Shown here: positions 53,733 to 63,495 of the stretch, piece by piece
How the letters are laid out: every line of letters starts with the position of its first letter
Position numbering within the stretch: position 1 is the stretch's first letter
Assembly (NCBI GenBank): GCA_963565915.1
Contig: OY751495.1
Location: 3,658,001 to 3,722,000 of the forward strand
Source of the DNA: Entoloma clypeatum
Taxonomy: Eukaryota; Basidiomycota; Agaricomycetes; Agaricales; Entolomataceae
Direction of reading: 5' to 3'
Length of the DNA: 64,000 bases
Program-made: the position numbers and the translations under genes
The notes under the pieces: generated by a model
What the model saw: the letters and a program-made list of their open reading frames with translations, nothing else
The model's database searches: none
What the model was told of the DNA's origin: nothing

Positions 53733-56526
53733 CAGCAAACCAGACCTGTGCTAGGTAGCACTTGATAGCACTACAGAGTTGCATACTCATGCTACACAGT
53801 GCTACAGAGTCACATACTCATGCTAGGTAGCACTCCACAGCACTTTGCTACAAAGCACTCCATAGCACTCCATAGCAAGGCATATCTTATATACCATTCA
53901 CATTGGTCTCTTGCTATCACTAATCTCACAAACCATAAACCCAAAGAGAAATAACTGAACCAATTAACCAATTCATTGTAGGATATACATAATTACACAA
54001 TTAAGAACATATGATATACCTCCTGCCCCCGTCTTCGCACCTCCCTGTCCCCCCCTTCCCTTCGCGCGTGCCCCCACATGCAACCACCTGTCTGTCCCTC
54101 AGCCCTTGTCTGTGCTCTGACCTGCGTCCCATATGCCCCTCGCCTGCGCTTCGTGCACTGGTGCATCCCACCTCTGTTTGTGTCCCGTGTCCCTGTTCTT
54201 GCGTCTCCCGCTGTTGCTCAGGTGTCTCGCCGTTCCTTTGTGTCTCCCGGCGTTTCTCGCGTGAGTGGTCTGATGTGACATGGATGGCGGGGTGCTCACC
54301 TATACAGGGCATCCTTGGCCCTCACGTGAACGAAGGGAGGGGCCGTTTTCAGGTGTTGCGTGGGCCGGTCCATGTCTTGCGTTGTCTCATGTCCCTCAGC
54401 CGTCATCCGAGCTCGTCCCCTGCATCCCGTACACCCCTCGCCTGCGCTTCATGCACCTGCGCGTCGTCTCATGTCCCTCAGCCCTCGTCACTGTGTCTCG
54501 TATGCCCCTCGCCTGCGCTTCATGCACTGGTGCATCCTGCCCGTGTTTGTGTGTCCCGCGTCCCCGTTCTTGTGTCTCCCGCCGTTTCTCATGTGCTCTC
54601 CCGTTCATCGCGTCTCCTGTTGTTGCTCAGGAGTCCTCTGTACACAGCTCGCCTGCGCATTGTGGACTGGTGGGTCCAGCCCGTGTTTGTGTGTGTCTCA
54701 TGTCCCCGTTCTCACGTCTCCCGCAGTTGCTCAGGTGTCTCTCCGTTTCTCACATGAGTGGTCTGATGGGCAATGGATGGCGCGGTGCTTACCTATACGG
54801 GGCGTGGCCCTCATGTGAATGGAGGGAGGGAGGAGGGAGTGGAGGGCGGAGGAGTGAAGGTGATGGGCAACAAGTGGACATTGAAGGCTAAATACTTGGC
54901 AAGTTCCGGGCCCAGGCACCATGATGAACAGCAGAACTTTCCGACCTCGGCAACAGCTGAAAGTCGAAAACAACCCAAGTCCCACACACGTCTGCCTCCC
55001 ATCACCTCCCTCCACCCACTCCCTCCACTCCCCCTCCACCCTCCGCAAGAACAAGGACCCGCCCACGTGACACCCGAAAACGGCCCCTCCCTTTGTTCAC
55101 AAGGGACACAGAGGCCCCGTATAGATAAGCACCATGCCATCCGTGTTATGTCAGACGAGCAACGGCAGGAGACCTGACAAACGGTGGGAGACACAAGAAC
55201 AAGGACATGGGACACACACAAACATGGGCAGATGCACCGGTGCATGAAGCGCAGGCGAGGGGCATACGGGACGCAGGTGACGAGTGTGGATGACAGCTGA
55301 GGGGCATGAGATGATGTGGGTGCAAGAACAAGAACCCGCCCATGCGACACCTGAAAACGGCCCCTCCCTTCGTTCACGCGAGGGCCAAGGATGCCTCGTA
55401 TAGGTAAACACTGTTAGAACAGCATACGATCACATCAACACTGGAGGTGATCACAGCGGGTGTGTTGTCTTGCAGTCCTAGTGTACTCTATGCTACGCGC
55501 TACTGATCGTGTATCTACAATAGAGAGAGAATCCTACTACTAACCTTGAGAGGTGTTTGCAGGTGGGGGTTACTCGGTAAGAGTGTTCTATTGCACAGAG
55601 AATAAGGACAGTCTTATATACTAGTCTATTTATTTGTACACTATTTGTACATCATGGGGTTGAGCACATGGCATGTCTAATGGAAGTGGAACTTGTTCAA
55701 CAAACACTGCGCCATCTGTGTCATGTCAGACCACTCATGTGAGAAACGCTGGGAGACACAAAGGAACGGCGAGACACCCGAGCAACAGTGGGAGACGCGA
55801 TGAATGGGACAGGAAACAGGGGCTGGACCCACCAGTCCACGACGCACAGGCGAGCTGCGTACGGAGGACCCCTGAGCAACGGTGGGAGATGCAACGAACA
55901 GGAGAGGACACATGAGAAATGGCGGGAGACATGAGAACGGGGACGCGGGACACACAAACACGGGCAGGGTGCACCAGTGCACGAAGCACAGGCGAGGGGC
56001 GTACGAGACGCGGGTGACGAGGGCCAAGGGACATAAGACGATGCGCGGGTGCAAGTCAGGGACCCACCCATGGGACACGCAAAAACAACGGGACAGGAAG
56101 GCAGAGGAGATGCAAGAATGGCGGTGATGAGAGAGATCTCGCGTGCGCGAGGCAGGGGACACAGGGCATGTGGGATGCATGGGTGGCGAGTGACAACTCC
56201 CAATATCTCCTTTGTTGTATATTTTTAGTGTAATACAATATTTGATGTCTGTTTTCATATTGTAATTTGGTTTTGAGCAGCTTTGTGGCATGCAAAAGTG
56301 TCAATCTATAGAAATATTGAGTACTACACCAGGCTATAAGACTACAATACTATGGTGCTACCAGGATTCTACACTACAATGCTATAGTACTATGATGTTA
56401 CAATGCTATTGTGCTTTAGTGCTACATTGCTACACCTGTCAGTGAGGTGACTACATAGTGCTATGGCTGCTATGTATGTGAGTGTGTTTGCTATGGTTTG
56501 CTACCAGCTTGGGGACCACTTTGCTG
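53733..56526. mobile_element. Fold-back DNA element, copy B
   Basis: Inverted relative to copy A (416-2539). It starts CAGCAAACC and ends CTTTGCTG. The flanking 8-mers aaacacat (53725-53732) and atgcacat (56527-56534) match at 6 of 8, compatible with a decayed 8-bp hAT duplication. The GTAGCAC-rich subterminal zones lie at 53750-53880 and 56330-56500, and the long inverted arms at about 54010-54830 and 55080-56180. A solo LTR is inserted in the right arm. Length is 2794 bp, or about 2.5 kb without the LTR. Confidence 0.8.
55412..55702 (-). repeat. Copia solo LTR (291 bp)
   Basis: Perfect 5-bp duplication aacac (55407-55411 and 55703-55707). In minus orientation it starts TGTTGAAC and ends TCTAACA. 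Same family as the LTR at 5029-5317, for which it supplies the full length. Confidence 0.93.
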
Positions 56527-57453
56527 ATGCACATCAACACCATCATCTCCAATCCAGTCAGCTCACAGACAGTGAGGAATGTTCTCAAGAAACACTCATT
56601 CAAAGCTGTAACAAAGAAGAAAAAGCCCTTGCTTACCACAAGGCATAGAAAGAAGCATTTGGATTTTGCTTTAAAGCACAAGGACTGGACTGTGGAGGAC
56701 TGGAAGAGGGTAGTTTGGTCAGATGAAACAAAAATCAACAGGCTGGGGTCAGATGGGAAGCAGTGGGTGTGGAAACAGGTGGGAGAGGGGCTGATTGAGA
56801 GGGAGATCCAGGAAACAGTCAAGTTTGGTGGTGGAAACATCATGGTATGGGGGTGTATGAGTTGGAATGGTGTGGGACAACTGGCAGAAGTTGAGGGAAG
56901 GATGAATGCTGACCAGTATGTGAATATTCTGGACAACCACTTATTGCCCAGCATAGAGGAATGTGAGATTCTGCAGAGGATCTCATATTCCAGCAGGACA
57001 ATAACCCCAAGACCTCCAACAAGGCCAGAATCTGGATGGAGAACAATGATATCACTCTTCTGGACTGGCCTCCACAATCTCCAGACCTAAATGCTATTGA
57101 ACACGTTTGGCAACACATCAAAGTAGAGCTTTGTAAGTTTCCAACACAGGCCAAGGGAGTTTGGGAGATTTGGGACAGGGTAGCAGAGGTGTGGGACAAA
57201 ATAGAGCCAGAGGTGTGTCAGAGATTGATAGAAAGTGTGCCTAGAAGAGTGGAAGCAGTAATCAAGGCAAAGGGGGGCCATACCAAGTACTAAAATAACC
57301 AGTTTCTGTATTTCTGATACCGACTCAAATAATTGTCCAGATGAGTTACCAGATCAAATTGTATATATCTCTGTGGGAACTTATTGGAGTTACATAATTG
57401 TTGAATATTTCTATAGCCACAATGTAGCTCCATCTGTCATACACCAACACTTT

Positions 57454-57840
57454 TGTTACGGACTTACCGGTTTGTATGCTACGCACTTTTCCCTTGCATT
57501 GTACCTTCATCATTTCTTTGACTCATCGGACCGCTTATTCATTTACCTTTACTCTACCATTCTCCTTTAGTATACTTCGCTCCCGTGCTGACTTGCACTC
57601 CACAGTAGGGATTACTCAGTCCGCAGTCGTCTGACTCACTTCGCACTGCCTTCCGCAGTTACTGACTCATCCGCACTGCCTTCCGCAGCTACTGACTCAC
57701 TCGCTACCGCTTGTAGCCAGTACTATATAAACCCCATGTACCATAGCTACATTCCTTAGATTTAGCAATCACTTTGCTCTTCGCCTTTCCACTTCCTGCA
57801 TACTCTGCCCGAACCTTGGAACGGTTTGTTAAGCATAACA
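57454..57840 (+). repeat. Chromovirus-family solo LTR (387 bp) in the mariner 2 terminus
   Basis: TGTTACGG...GCATAACA with a perfect 5-bp duplication acttt (57449-57453 and 57841-57845). The mariner terminal repeat reads through when it is removed, as shown by comparison with the left terminus at 53200-53215. Confidence 0.93.
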
Positions 57841-57928
57841 ACTTTGGTCTTATGTGCCTTGCCCCTGGAGCTATTGAGCAAACAATCAAAATGGCTCAAA
57901 CATCTGGACAATTATTTGAGTCACTGTA

Positions 57929-58690
57929 TATACAGTTACATACATTAGCTATGTCTGGTAGAGAGTCTATGTAGCAGAATGATGTATCAAAACACCCTGT
58001 AAATTGTGATAAACATTGCAGCATGAGTTCCCTTAAACACAAAAAGCAACATTTCTTCCTCCTTTTCACAACCACATGTAATATATATATACTATTTAAC
58101 CATTGCATGTGAACCTATTGAGACCATTCAAACACAATTCAAGGACTTCATAAGGTGAATATGAGCAGAATAGATCGAAAATTTGACCAAAATTTTGTAT
58201 TTCAGATTTGGATTCTCCACATTCAGGAGATCTTATAGCACATTTGTTTTTCAAATTTGGTTGATTCATTATGGAGATATAACACTTTTACTGAAATCTG
58301 CACATTTCATTATTTCTATCATATCTAGACTTCTAAAAATTATACAAAGTGTGTCAGAAGGTGAATACATATCCCATAAGTAGTTCTATCATGTTAAGCT
58401 GTTATTAGGCTATGAGGAAGGCACCGCGTGCGCCTGTGCGATGCATTTTGTGCATTGTTTACTATTATTTGTTGCAGAGCATGGCACCTCTATAACTTAA
58501 AATACATGGCGAAATTTCAGAAAAACAATACATATTGAGTGAGATATAATCCCCTTCTACATAATTGATATAGTAGAAACCCTTACTTGTTCCTGTGTAG
58601 ACATAATAAGCAGATGTGCGATGTTTTTGGGGATTTGTTTACATGTATTTGACACATTTGATGCACGCTTGATGCACGTCATCCAATGTC
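57929..58690 (+). repeat. Middle segment of hAT-like element E, resumed after mariner 2
   Basis: Collinear with 46860-47640. Shared phrases include gatgtatcaa, agcacatttgtttttcaaattt, and near the end cagatgtgcgatgtttt and gatgcacg. Confidence 0.82.
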
Positions 58691-58920
58691 GAAACAACAC
58701 ATCCACCCATTCCTGACCTTGCAATGAGGGGCACACATGTTGAAAAGATTAAAATATATTTAGAGATTTTATTGAAAGCCTGTGTCTACATGTGATTGGG
58801 GCAGGGGGGGGGTGGACACACACCTTTTGTCTTTTTTTGCTGGTTGTGCCTATTTTGGAAGTGGCCTATTTGGGAAGTGAAAAAGTGGGTATGTAGAGTG
58901 AGTGAGCAAGAAATTACAAT
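58691..58920. other. No recognised feature
   Basis: Contains a G run (58800-58812). No gene or shared repeat seen. Confidence 0.4.
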
Positions 58921-59000
58921 GCTTCTGTGGCTTAGTTGGTTAAGTTGTTGGAATAATAGTATATACTATAGAGGCTGAGAGTTCAAGTCTTACTGATGGC
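58921..59000 (+). ncRNA. tRNA-like Pol III promoter pair (tRNA relic or SINE head)
   Basis: An A-box-like tggcttagttgg (58928-58939) is followed about 40 nt later by a B-box-like gttcaagtc (58981-58989). The T-arm tgaga-gttcaag-tctta folds with five pairs including one G-U. The D-arm gcttagttggttaagt looks good, but the acceptor stem pairs poorly and the anticodon region is about 10 nt too long. It is either a decayed tRNA gene or a tRNA-derived SINE head. No anticodon can be assigned. Confidence 0.45.
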
Positions 59001-59375
59001 ACAAATTTTGCTTGGTGCTGGGCCCTCGGAGCGTTCTGTGAAAAAGACTGGTTTAAACTGGTCCTTTGGCTGGTCTTTCAAATCTTAAAATTTGGAGAGA
59101 ACTGAGGACTGGAGGACATCTGGGTATTGGAAATTCCCATGAGTCCCACCCATCCCACCTGTCCCACCCATCCCAGGGACTCATGATTCTGGGCGGGGTG
59201 GGTATATACATGTTTCTAATTACTGTATCAAACATCATTCATGGGTGGAGTACCAGCAGTATGTATACATATGACAGATGGCACTGTTTGGTCATTGTTT
59301 AATGTGATTGCGCTACTCAGCGATGACCATCCTTTGATTTTGATTCCGACCCCAGTTCCTCAGTGTTCATCAGTT
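59001..59375. other. hAT dyad trace and short CCCACC-type repeat
   Basis: Positions 59040-59100 keep a ggtttaaactggtc/gactgg trace of a hAT-like terminus. Positions 59140-59180 hold a few tandem units of cccacccatcccacctgt. No gene start is evident before 59376. Confidence 0.5.
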
Positions 59376-61270
59376 ATGGATGATATCAATATTATCAACA
59401 TCTTACAGCTCAATGAGCTCTATCCTGATCTCACTCTTCGTCAAGTTGTACAGTTTATTGTCTTAGCCAGAAAATTGAAGGACAACATCCTCCTTGCCCA
59501 ACCCGCTGTCATTCCTGTGACAAACCCACCTGATATTCTCCCACCATCCATCAACATCTTCCTGCAGAATAGTTGCAATATTGTTGATAGCTGTGTTGAC
59601 CAATGCTGGGCTGTTTTGAAGTATACCATCTGGAGTGGCTCTGCCATCATGGATGAAGCTGATACAGAGAAGCTTTTTGTGAAGCATGGCCATTCCTCTT
59701 GGCCTCAGTTTGTGATTTTTTCTGAACTGTGGAGGACTCTACTGATATATCTGTGTTGACCAGCCTCTCGAACACTTTATCCTCCACATTACAACTGCTC
59801 AAATCAAGACTGCCATCGTAATCAACGAGATCGCCTGTTGAAAAAGATGGAACAACACCAAGCTGTGCTTTTTACATTGAATGATGGAGCATGTCCAGTA
59901 TACTCTGTTCATCTGTATTTAGTGTTTGAAAGTTCAGTCCAGTCCAGTTTTTTGCCCAAAAAAATTAAGAACCTAGAACCAAGACTGGTTGAGTGGTTTC
60001 TCCAAAAAACTGAAACCAGGACTGGACTGGTCAAAGACTGGTGAACCAGTCTTTCCTTTCTCAAAAAAGTAAACCAGGACTGGTTCAAACTGGTTTAAAC
60101 TGGCCATTTTCCAATTTATTAAAACTATTTCAAAATATCATTTATAACACATTTCAAAACATTTTATAGAAGCTTTGATGAACAAAATCTATGTGAACCT
60201 ATGACCAGTTTACATTTTTTGAGTCTCAAATCAAAACTGGTGTTGAACCAGTCTTCTTTTTTTCCAAAATTTGAAGAACCTGAGACTAGTCAATCCTCAA
60301 AAATCTGAAACTTGAGACTGCAGTCCAGTCTCTCACAAGTCTTTACCAGTCTGGTTCTGGTCCAGTTCTAGGTCTTTGAGACTGGACTTCAAAACACTAT
60401 CTGTATTGCAAAGGTGTGTTTTTGTGCCGTGTTTCCCACATATCAAACCATTGACTCCCAGTGGCTGCAATAGCATGTAGTGTGAACTACCACCATAACT
60501 ACAAAGTTGAAAAGGGAAAACAGATCTATTACTCCAATGGTATCCCAGATATCTTGCAGATTGGAGAGCACCAGTTTGTTGAGAGAAAGTTGGTACAAAT
60601 GTGGATTACAATGATGCTTGTATCATGGTGTGTGTATTTGTTGTATGTAAAACTCCATAGTAACCATTGGTGGACAGGACGTCTGCCACCAATTGTGCAA
60701 GGATGTACAACCTGACCCTTTCAAACAATATCGCACCTGATAGCTGGAAGTTTAGTTTTACTGTCAGATATGGGACGCATTTCTCACCCTCTCGCTTCTG
60801 GAAGACTTTGAACGGCGGTCTAAAGTCCTCATTCTTCCACACACAGGACCCCAAAAGGATTGATTCATAGATGCATTAAAGCAGCGTAACACTTGCTTTC
60901 ACCTTTATGGCCAACCTGAGGCATCCCAGCACCACTGCACAAAGTGTCTATGTCTCTACAAGGATGATCAGAAGGTCACCAAGGTCTGGGTTGTGGTGAT
61001 TGATGGTGTTACTGTTGGCCATCCATGTTGTGGAGTTCACAACTGCCATGAGCCTCTCGAGAGCAACCATCATCACTTTTGCTGCAACCATGCCATGATG
61101 AACCAGGTTTGTGCTATTGTGGGATGTATGGCTCCTATAATCAGTAATAGCCAGACATGTGCGAGTTCTAAACACCAGGAGGCAGAACAGATGCGCCAGA
61201 AGTGTGGTCAGGCCAGATTTTGGCTTAAGGAACACCTACAACAAGTGCGTGTTGCTCATCCAAATGGATG
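59376..61270 (+). pseudogene. KDZ-transposon-associated CxC5/CxC6 cysteine-cluster gene, interrupted
   Basis: From ATG 59376: LNELYPDLTLRQVVQFIVLA, KDNILLAQPAVIPVTNPPDI, ILKYTIWSGSAI-like and KHGHSSW, then SRTLYPPHYNCSNQDC and VLFTLNDGACPVYSVHLYC. The frame continues after the MITE: CSVNYHHNY, YSNGIPDILQIGEHQFVE, TSATNCARMYNLTLSN, then VTVGHPCCGVHNCHEPLESN and VCAIVGCMAP, ending AHPNG. These are the CxC5 and CxC6 regions found N-terminal to KDZ transposases in Agaricomycetes. Introns are likely near 59710-59762, 60415-60473 and 60630-60680, but some joins are out of frame. The KDZ catalytic domain itself is absent; an LTR remnant follows at about 61330. Not functional as it stands. Confidence 0.82.
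59920..60399. mobile_element. hAT-like MITE F (480 bp)
   Basis: The ends TAGTGTTTGAAAGTTCAG and (inverse) TAGTGTTTTGAAGTCCAG carry a perfect 8-bp duplication, tctgtatt (59912-59919 and 60400-60407). The interior consists of actggt/accagt dyads, with no minisatellite. It is inserted inside the KDZ-associated gene after the codons for VHLY, and removing it restores the frame to VHLYC. Confidence 0.93.
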
Positions 61271-61332
61271 AGGATGAGGAAGAGTTTGAGATTGATGCAA
61301 GAGAGGGTGAACAGCCTCAAACACAACAACTG

Positions 61333-61530
61333 TCACGTAGCGTGTTTCTCAACGTCGGAAAACATCGGACGAGTCGGAGCGGAGTAGCGGAGGAGCGGAA
61401 TGCGGTAAGTGCGATGTTGGCAGAAAGGACCTGGCTTCAACTTGTGCGTTGCGCCCCACTCTTTGACGTGGTCCTCAATTTCGGATTGGCGGATGTCAGA
61501 TGAGCAGATGAGTGGATGAGCAGAGGTGAC
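61333..61530. repeat. LTR-like remnant cut by the chromovirus LTR
   Basis: Shares aggac-tggcttcaacttgtg-gttg with 6520-6550. It ends in gtgac (61526-61530), the presumed target of the LTR at 61531. Confidence 0.5.
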
Positions 61531-61934
61531 TGTTACGGACTCTACAGTATGAGGACCACGTCATATCTTTTACTTATCGGCCCGACTCGGCGCCCTCTTA
61601 CGAACTCACTATGTCCAATGTCTACTTTCGCAACCTTTGATTCCCAGTCTGACTCATTACATTACTTCGTCATCCCCTTTTAGTATACTTCGCTCCTGCG
61701 CTGACTCGCTTTCCGCAGTCAGCTTACTCACTGTACATAGCCTTCCGCAGTCGCCTTACTCATGCGCACTGCCTTCCGCAGTACTGACTCATCTGCTACC
61801 GCCTATAGTCAGTACCTATATAAACCTCATGTACCATAGCTACATTCCTTAGATTTAGCAATCACATTGCTCTTCGCCTTTCCATCTTCCTGCATACTCT
61901 GCCCGAACCTTGGGACGGTTTGTTAAGCATAACA
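61531..61934 (+). repeat. 5' LTR of chromovirus copy 2 (404 bp)
   Basis: TGTTACGGACTCTACAG...AAGCATAACA. It is closer to the split solo LTR at 8671-21481 than to the 370-bp LTRs of copy 1. Confidence 0.92.
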
Positions 61935-61949
61935 AGTTGCTAAATCTCG

Positions 61950-62723
61950 TTAGGTTCGCCCAGAGCGAAGAGAGCAACTACCAGACGAGTCAAGACGTCG
62001 CGCTTCTTTGAAGACTTCACCAGTAACCCATTCAGCACACCAGAAGCCCGACAGGAGGAGCTAAGTCCTCGAGACAGTATCAATTTTACACTCATCCAGC
62101 AGTACATCGAATCGGAGATCCGTCGCATCCTACAGCAGGTGCTTGACAAAGAACTAGACAACGACGAGCACCGCCCCCACGGCGAGATAGCAGAGAGCAT
62201 CCATCTTGCTCGGCAACACCAGATCGCGCGTTACAACGCCCAACAGAACGAACTCGAAAGCTTTCGCGTTCAAGAAGGACCTCAGACAGGTCGGATCACA
62301 GAGATCAGAGAGTTTATCGGTGTCCAGACAACTGTTATCAGAAGATTGATTAGGACGCTCACATCGAGACGTCCCAGAGCCGCATCACCACGTCTTACTC
62401 GAGGCAGCAGATCTACGCCCACTTCACCACCGACGAGCAACAGACCGAGTACAACCGTTGGGCACGAAACGAGAGACTTGACCCCTTCTCGCGACCAACA
62501 GACTCGCAGGAACAGAGATTCCTTAGAGATTTACAGAGGAAATACTCTGAACGTTTTGCCATCGATTCCGCCGACGAGTCCCCTGATGAATTTACTTTTG
62601 ACTCCGCGCAGTCAGATATCGAACAGATGCCTAGAACAGGGACTCATTTTCAATCCTTACCTGTATCCCGAACCCCATCTTCATCCCAACAACCCGACTC
62701 CTCTCCTCCTCCGCAGACTTTAA
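61950..62723 (+). pseudogene. Upstream ORF of chromovirus copy 2
   Basis: Counterpart of 17323-16547, with the same helical first half (PEARQEELSPRDSI; ITEIREFIGVQTT) and the same overlap with the gag frame. It also lacks an ATG near its beginning. The stop falls at 62721-62723, just before the gag ATG. Confidence 0.5.
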
Positions 62724-62726
62724 ACA

Positions 62727-63495
62727 TGGCAGAAGTTCTGGCTGTACAAACAATGGATACATCCAAGATCATCAAGGATCCTGGGATGTTCAAGGACAGA
62801 TATACCTTTGACGAGTGGTGGAAGGCCACCAAATTATACATCAGATTCCAGAAGGGCCTGTCCGACGATCAGAAGATTCTTGCGGTGTTATCCCGCATGA
62901 TGGAAGGGTCCGGTAAACACTGGGCCAGCAACAAGTTAGACGACCTTGCCACCGATGGCGAGAACATCACCTGGTTAGGATTCTCAGACGACATCGCTAC
63001 GCGATTCTCTATTGCCAACAAGTCGGCAGCGGCCAAGGCGAGACTCGAAGTCCTGAAACAGGAGAAACACACTGTTGATGAATTCTTGGATGAATTTGAA
63101 GAACTCTTGAAACTGTCAAACCTTGGTGAAGAAACTGGGAAATACATCCTAGAGAAAAATGTCAACCACAGAATCTCTGAACAAGTGGCTAGCAATGGCA
63201 AGACATTACCACTTATGGTGGTCAAGGCAAAGCCATGGAGATTGACAAAGCAGGAGTAGCCCGTTGCTACAACTGTCAGCGCTTTGGTCACCTTGCCAAA
63301 GACTGCAAAGCCCCAAAGAAGAAAGATGGTCGCAAGTGTTTCAACTGCGACCAAGAAGGACATATCGCGCGCAACTGCCGCAAGCCGAAGAAGAACTCTG
63401 GAAAGATTAGGAAGGTGTCTGATGGAGATACCGATGATGATGAAACCACAATCTTAGAAGCCGACGAGAAGGATTTTCCCGAAGGGTCCGATTAA
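62727..63495 (+). pseudogene. Gag of chromovirus copy 2, with internal deletion
   Basis: Starts MAEVLAVQTMDTSKIIKDPG and follows copy 1 up to QVASNGKT. There about 100 bp found in copy 1 (the RNKGRQMEGHALVIRGG region) are missing, which shifts the frame to a stop at 63257-63259. The two zinc knuckles CYNCQRFGHLAKDC and CFNCDQEGHIARNC lie beyond, in the frame 63235-63495. Confidence 0.88.

Larger units (their letters stand above)
53478..57293 (+). pseudogene. Tc1-like transposase of mariner 2, split and frameshifted
   Basis: The N-part from ATG 53478 (MRPISSAQKENIISLASN) has a TGA at 53546-53548 and runs to QATKHI, where the fold-back element enters. The gene resumes near 56530 (TIISNPVSSQTVRNVLKK) with VWSDETKINR (D1). 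A frameshift near 56970-56985 shifts the FQQDNDPK region out of frame. It continues at 57036 with LLDWPPQSPDLNAIEHVW (E) and ends KAKGGHTKY. It has the same DD34E plan as copy 1. The TGA fits CGA to TGA. Confidence 0.9.
53117..57926 (+). mobile_element. Tc1/mariner element, copy 2, with two nested insertions
   Basis: The ends CAGTGACTCAAATAATTGTC and its inverse are flanked by TA (53115-53116 and 57927-57928). As in copy 1, each terminal region holds an inner inverted copy of the end (53322-53340 and 57323-57345). Fold-back element B (53733-56526) splits the transposase and a solo LTR (57454-57840) splits the right terminal region. The mariner alone is about 1.62 kb, the same as copy 1, but its termini differ, so it is a sister family. 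Confidence 0.92.
52171..58690. mobile_element. hAT-like element E, interrupted by mariner 2; right end eroded
   Basis: The left end TAGTGATTGAAAGTTCGG joins Gypsy pol (gttgggga at 52163-52170). The dyad zone (52180-52360), array (52425-52890) and post-array block to 53116 follow. After the mariner the middle segment resumes at 57929 and runs to about 58690, collinear with 46860-47640 of element C. The reversed array and right terminus are missing. A trace of the dyad zone remains at 59040-59100. Confidence 0.78.

Noticed and set aside
54011..54891. ORFs of 150-248 codons in the 54-55 kb region
   Set aside because: Same composition and arm sequence as the fold-back element, open in three frames, with no recognisable motif.
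58921..59000. A functional tRNA gene
   Set aside because: The acceptor stem pairs poorly, the anticodon arm is overlong and no anticodon can be read.
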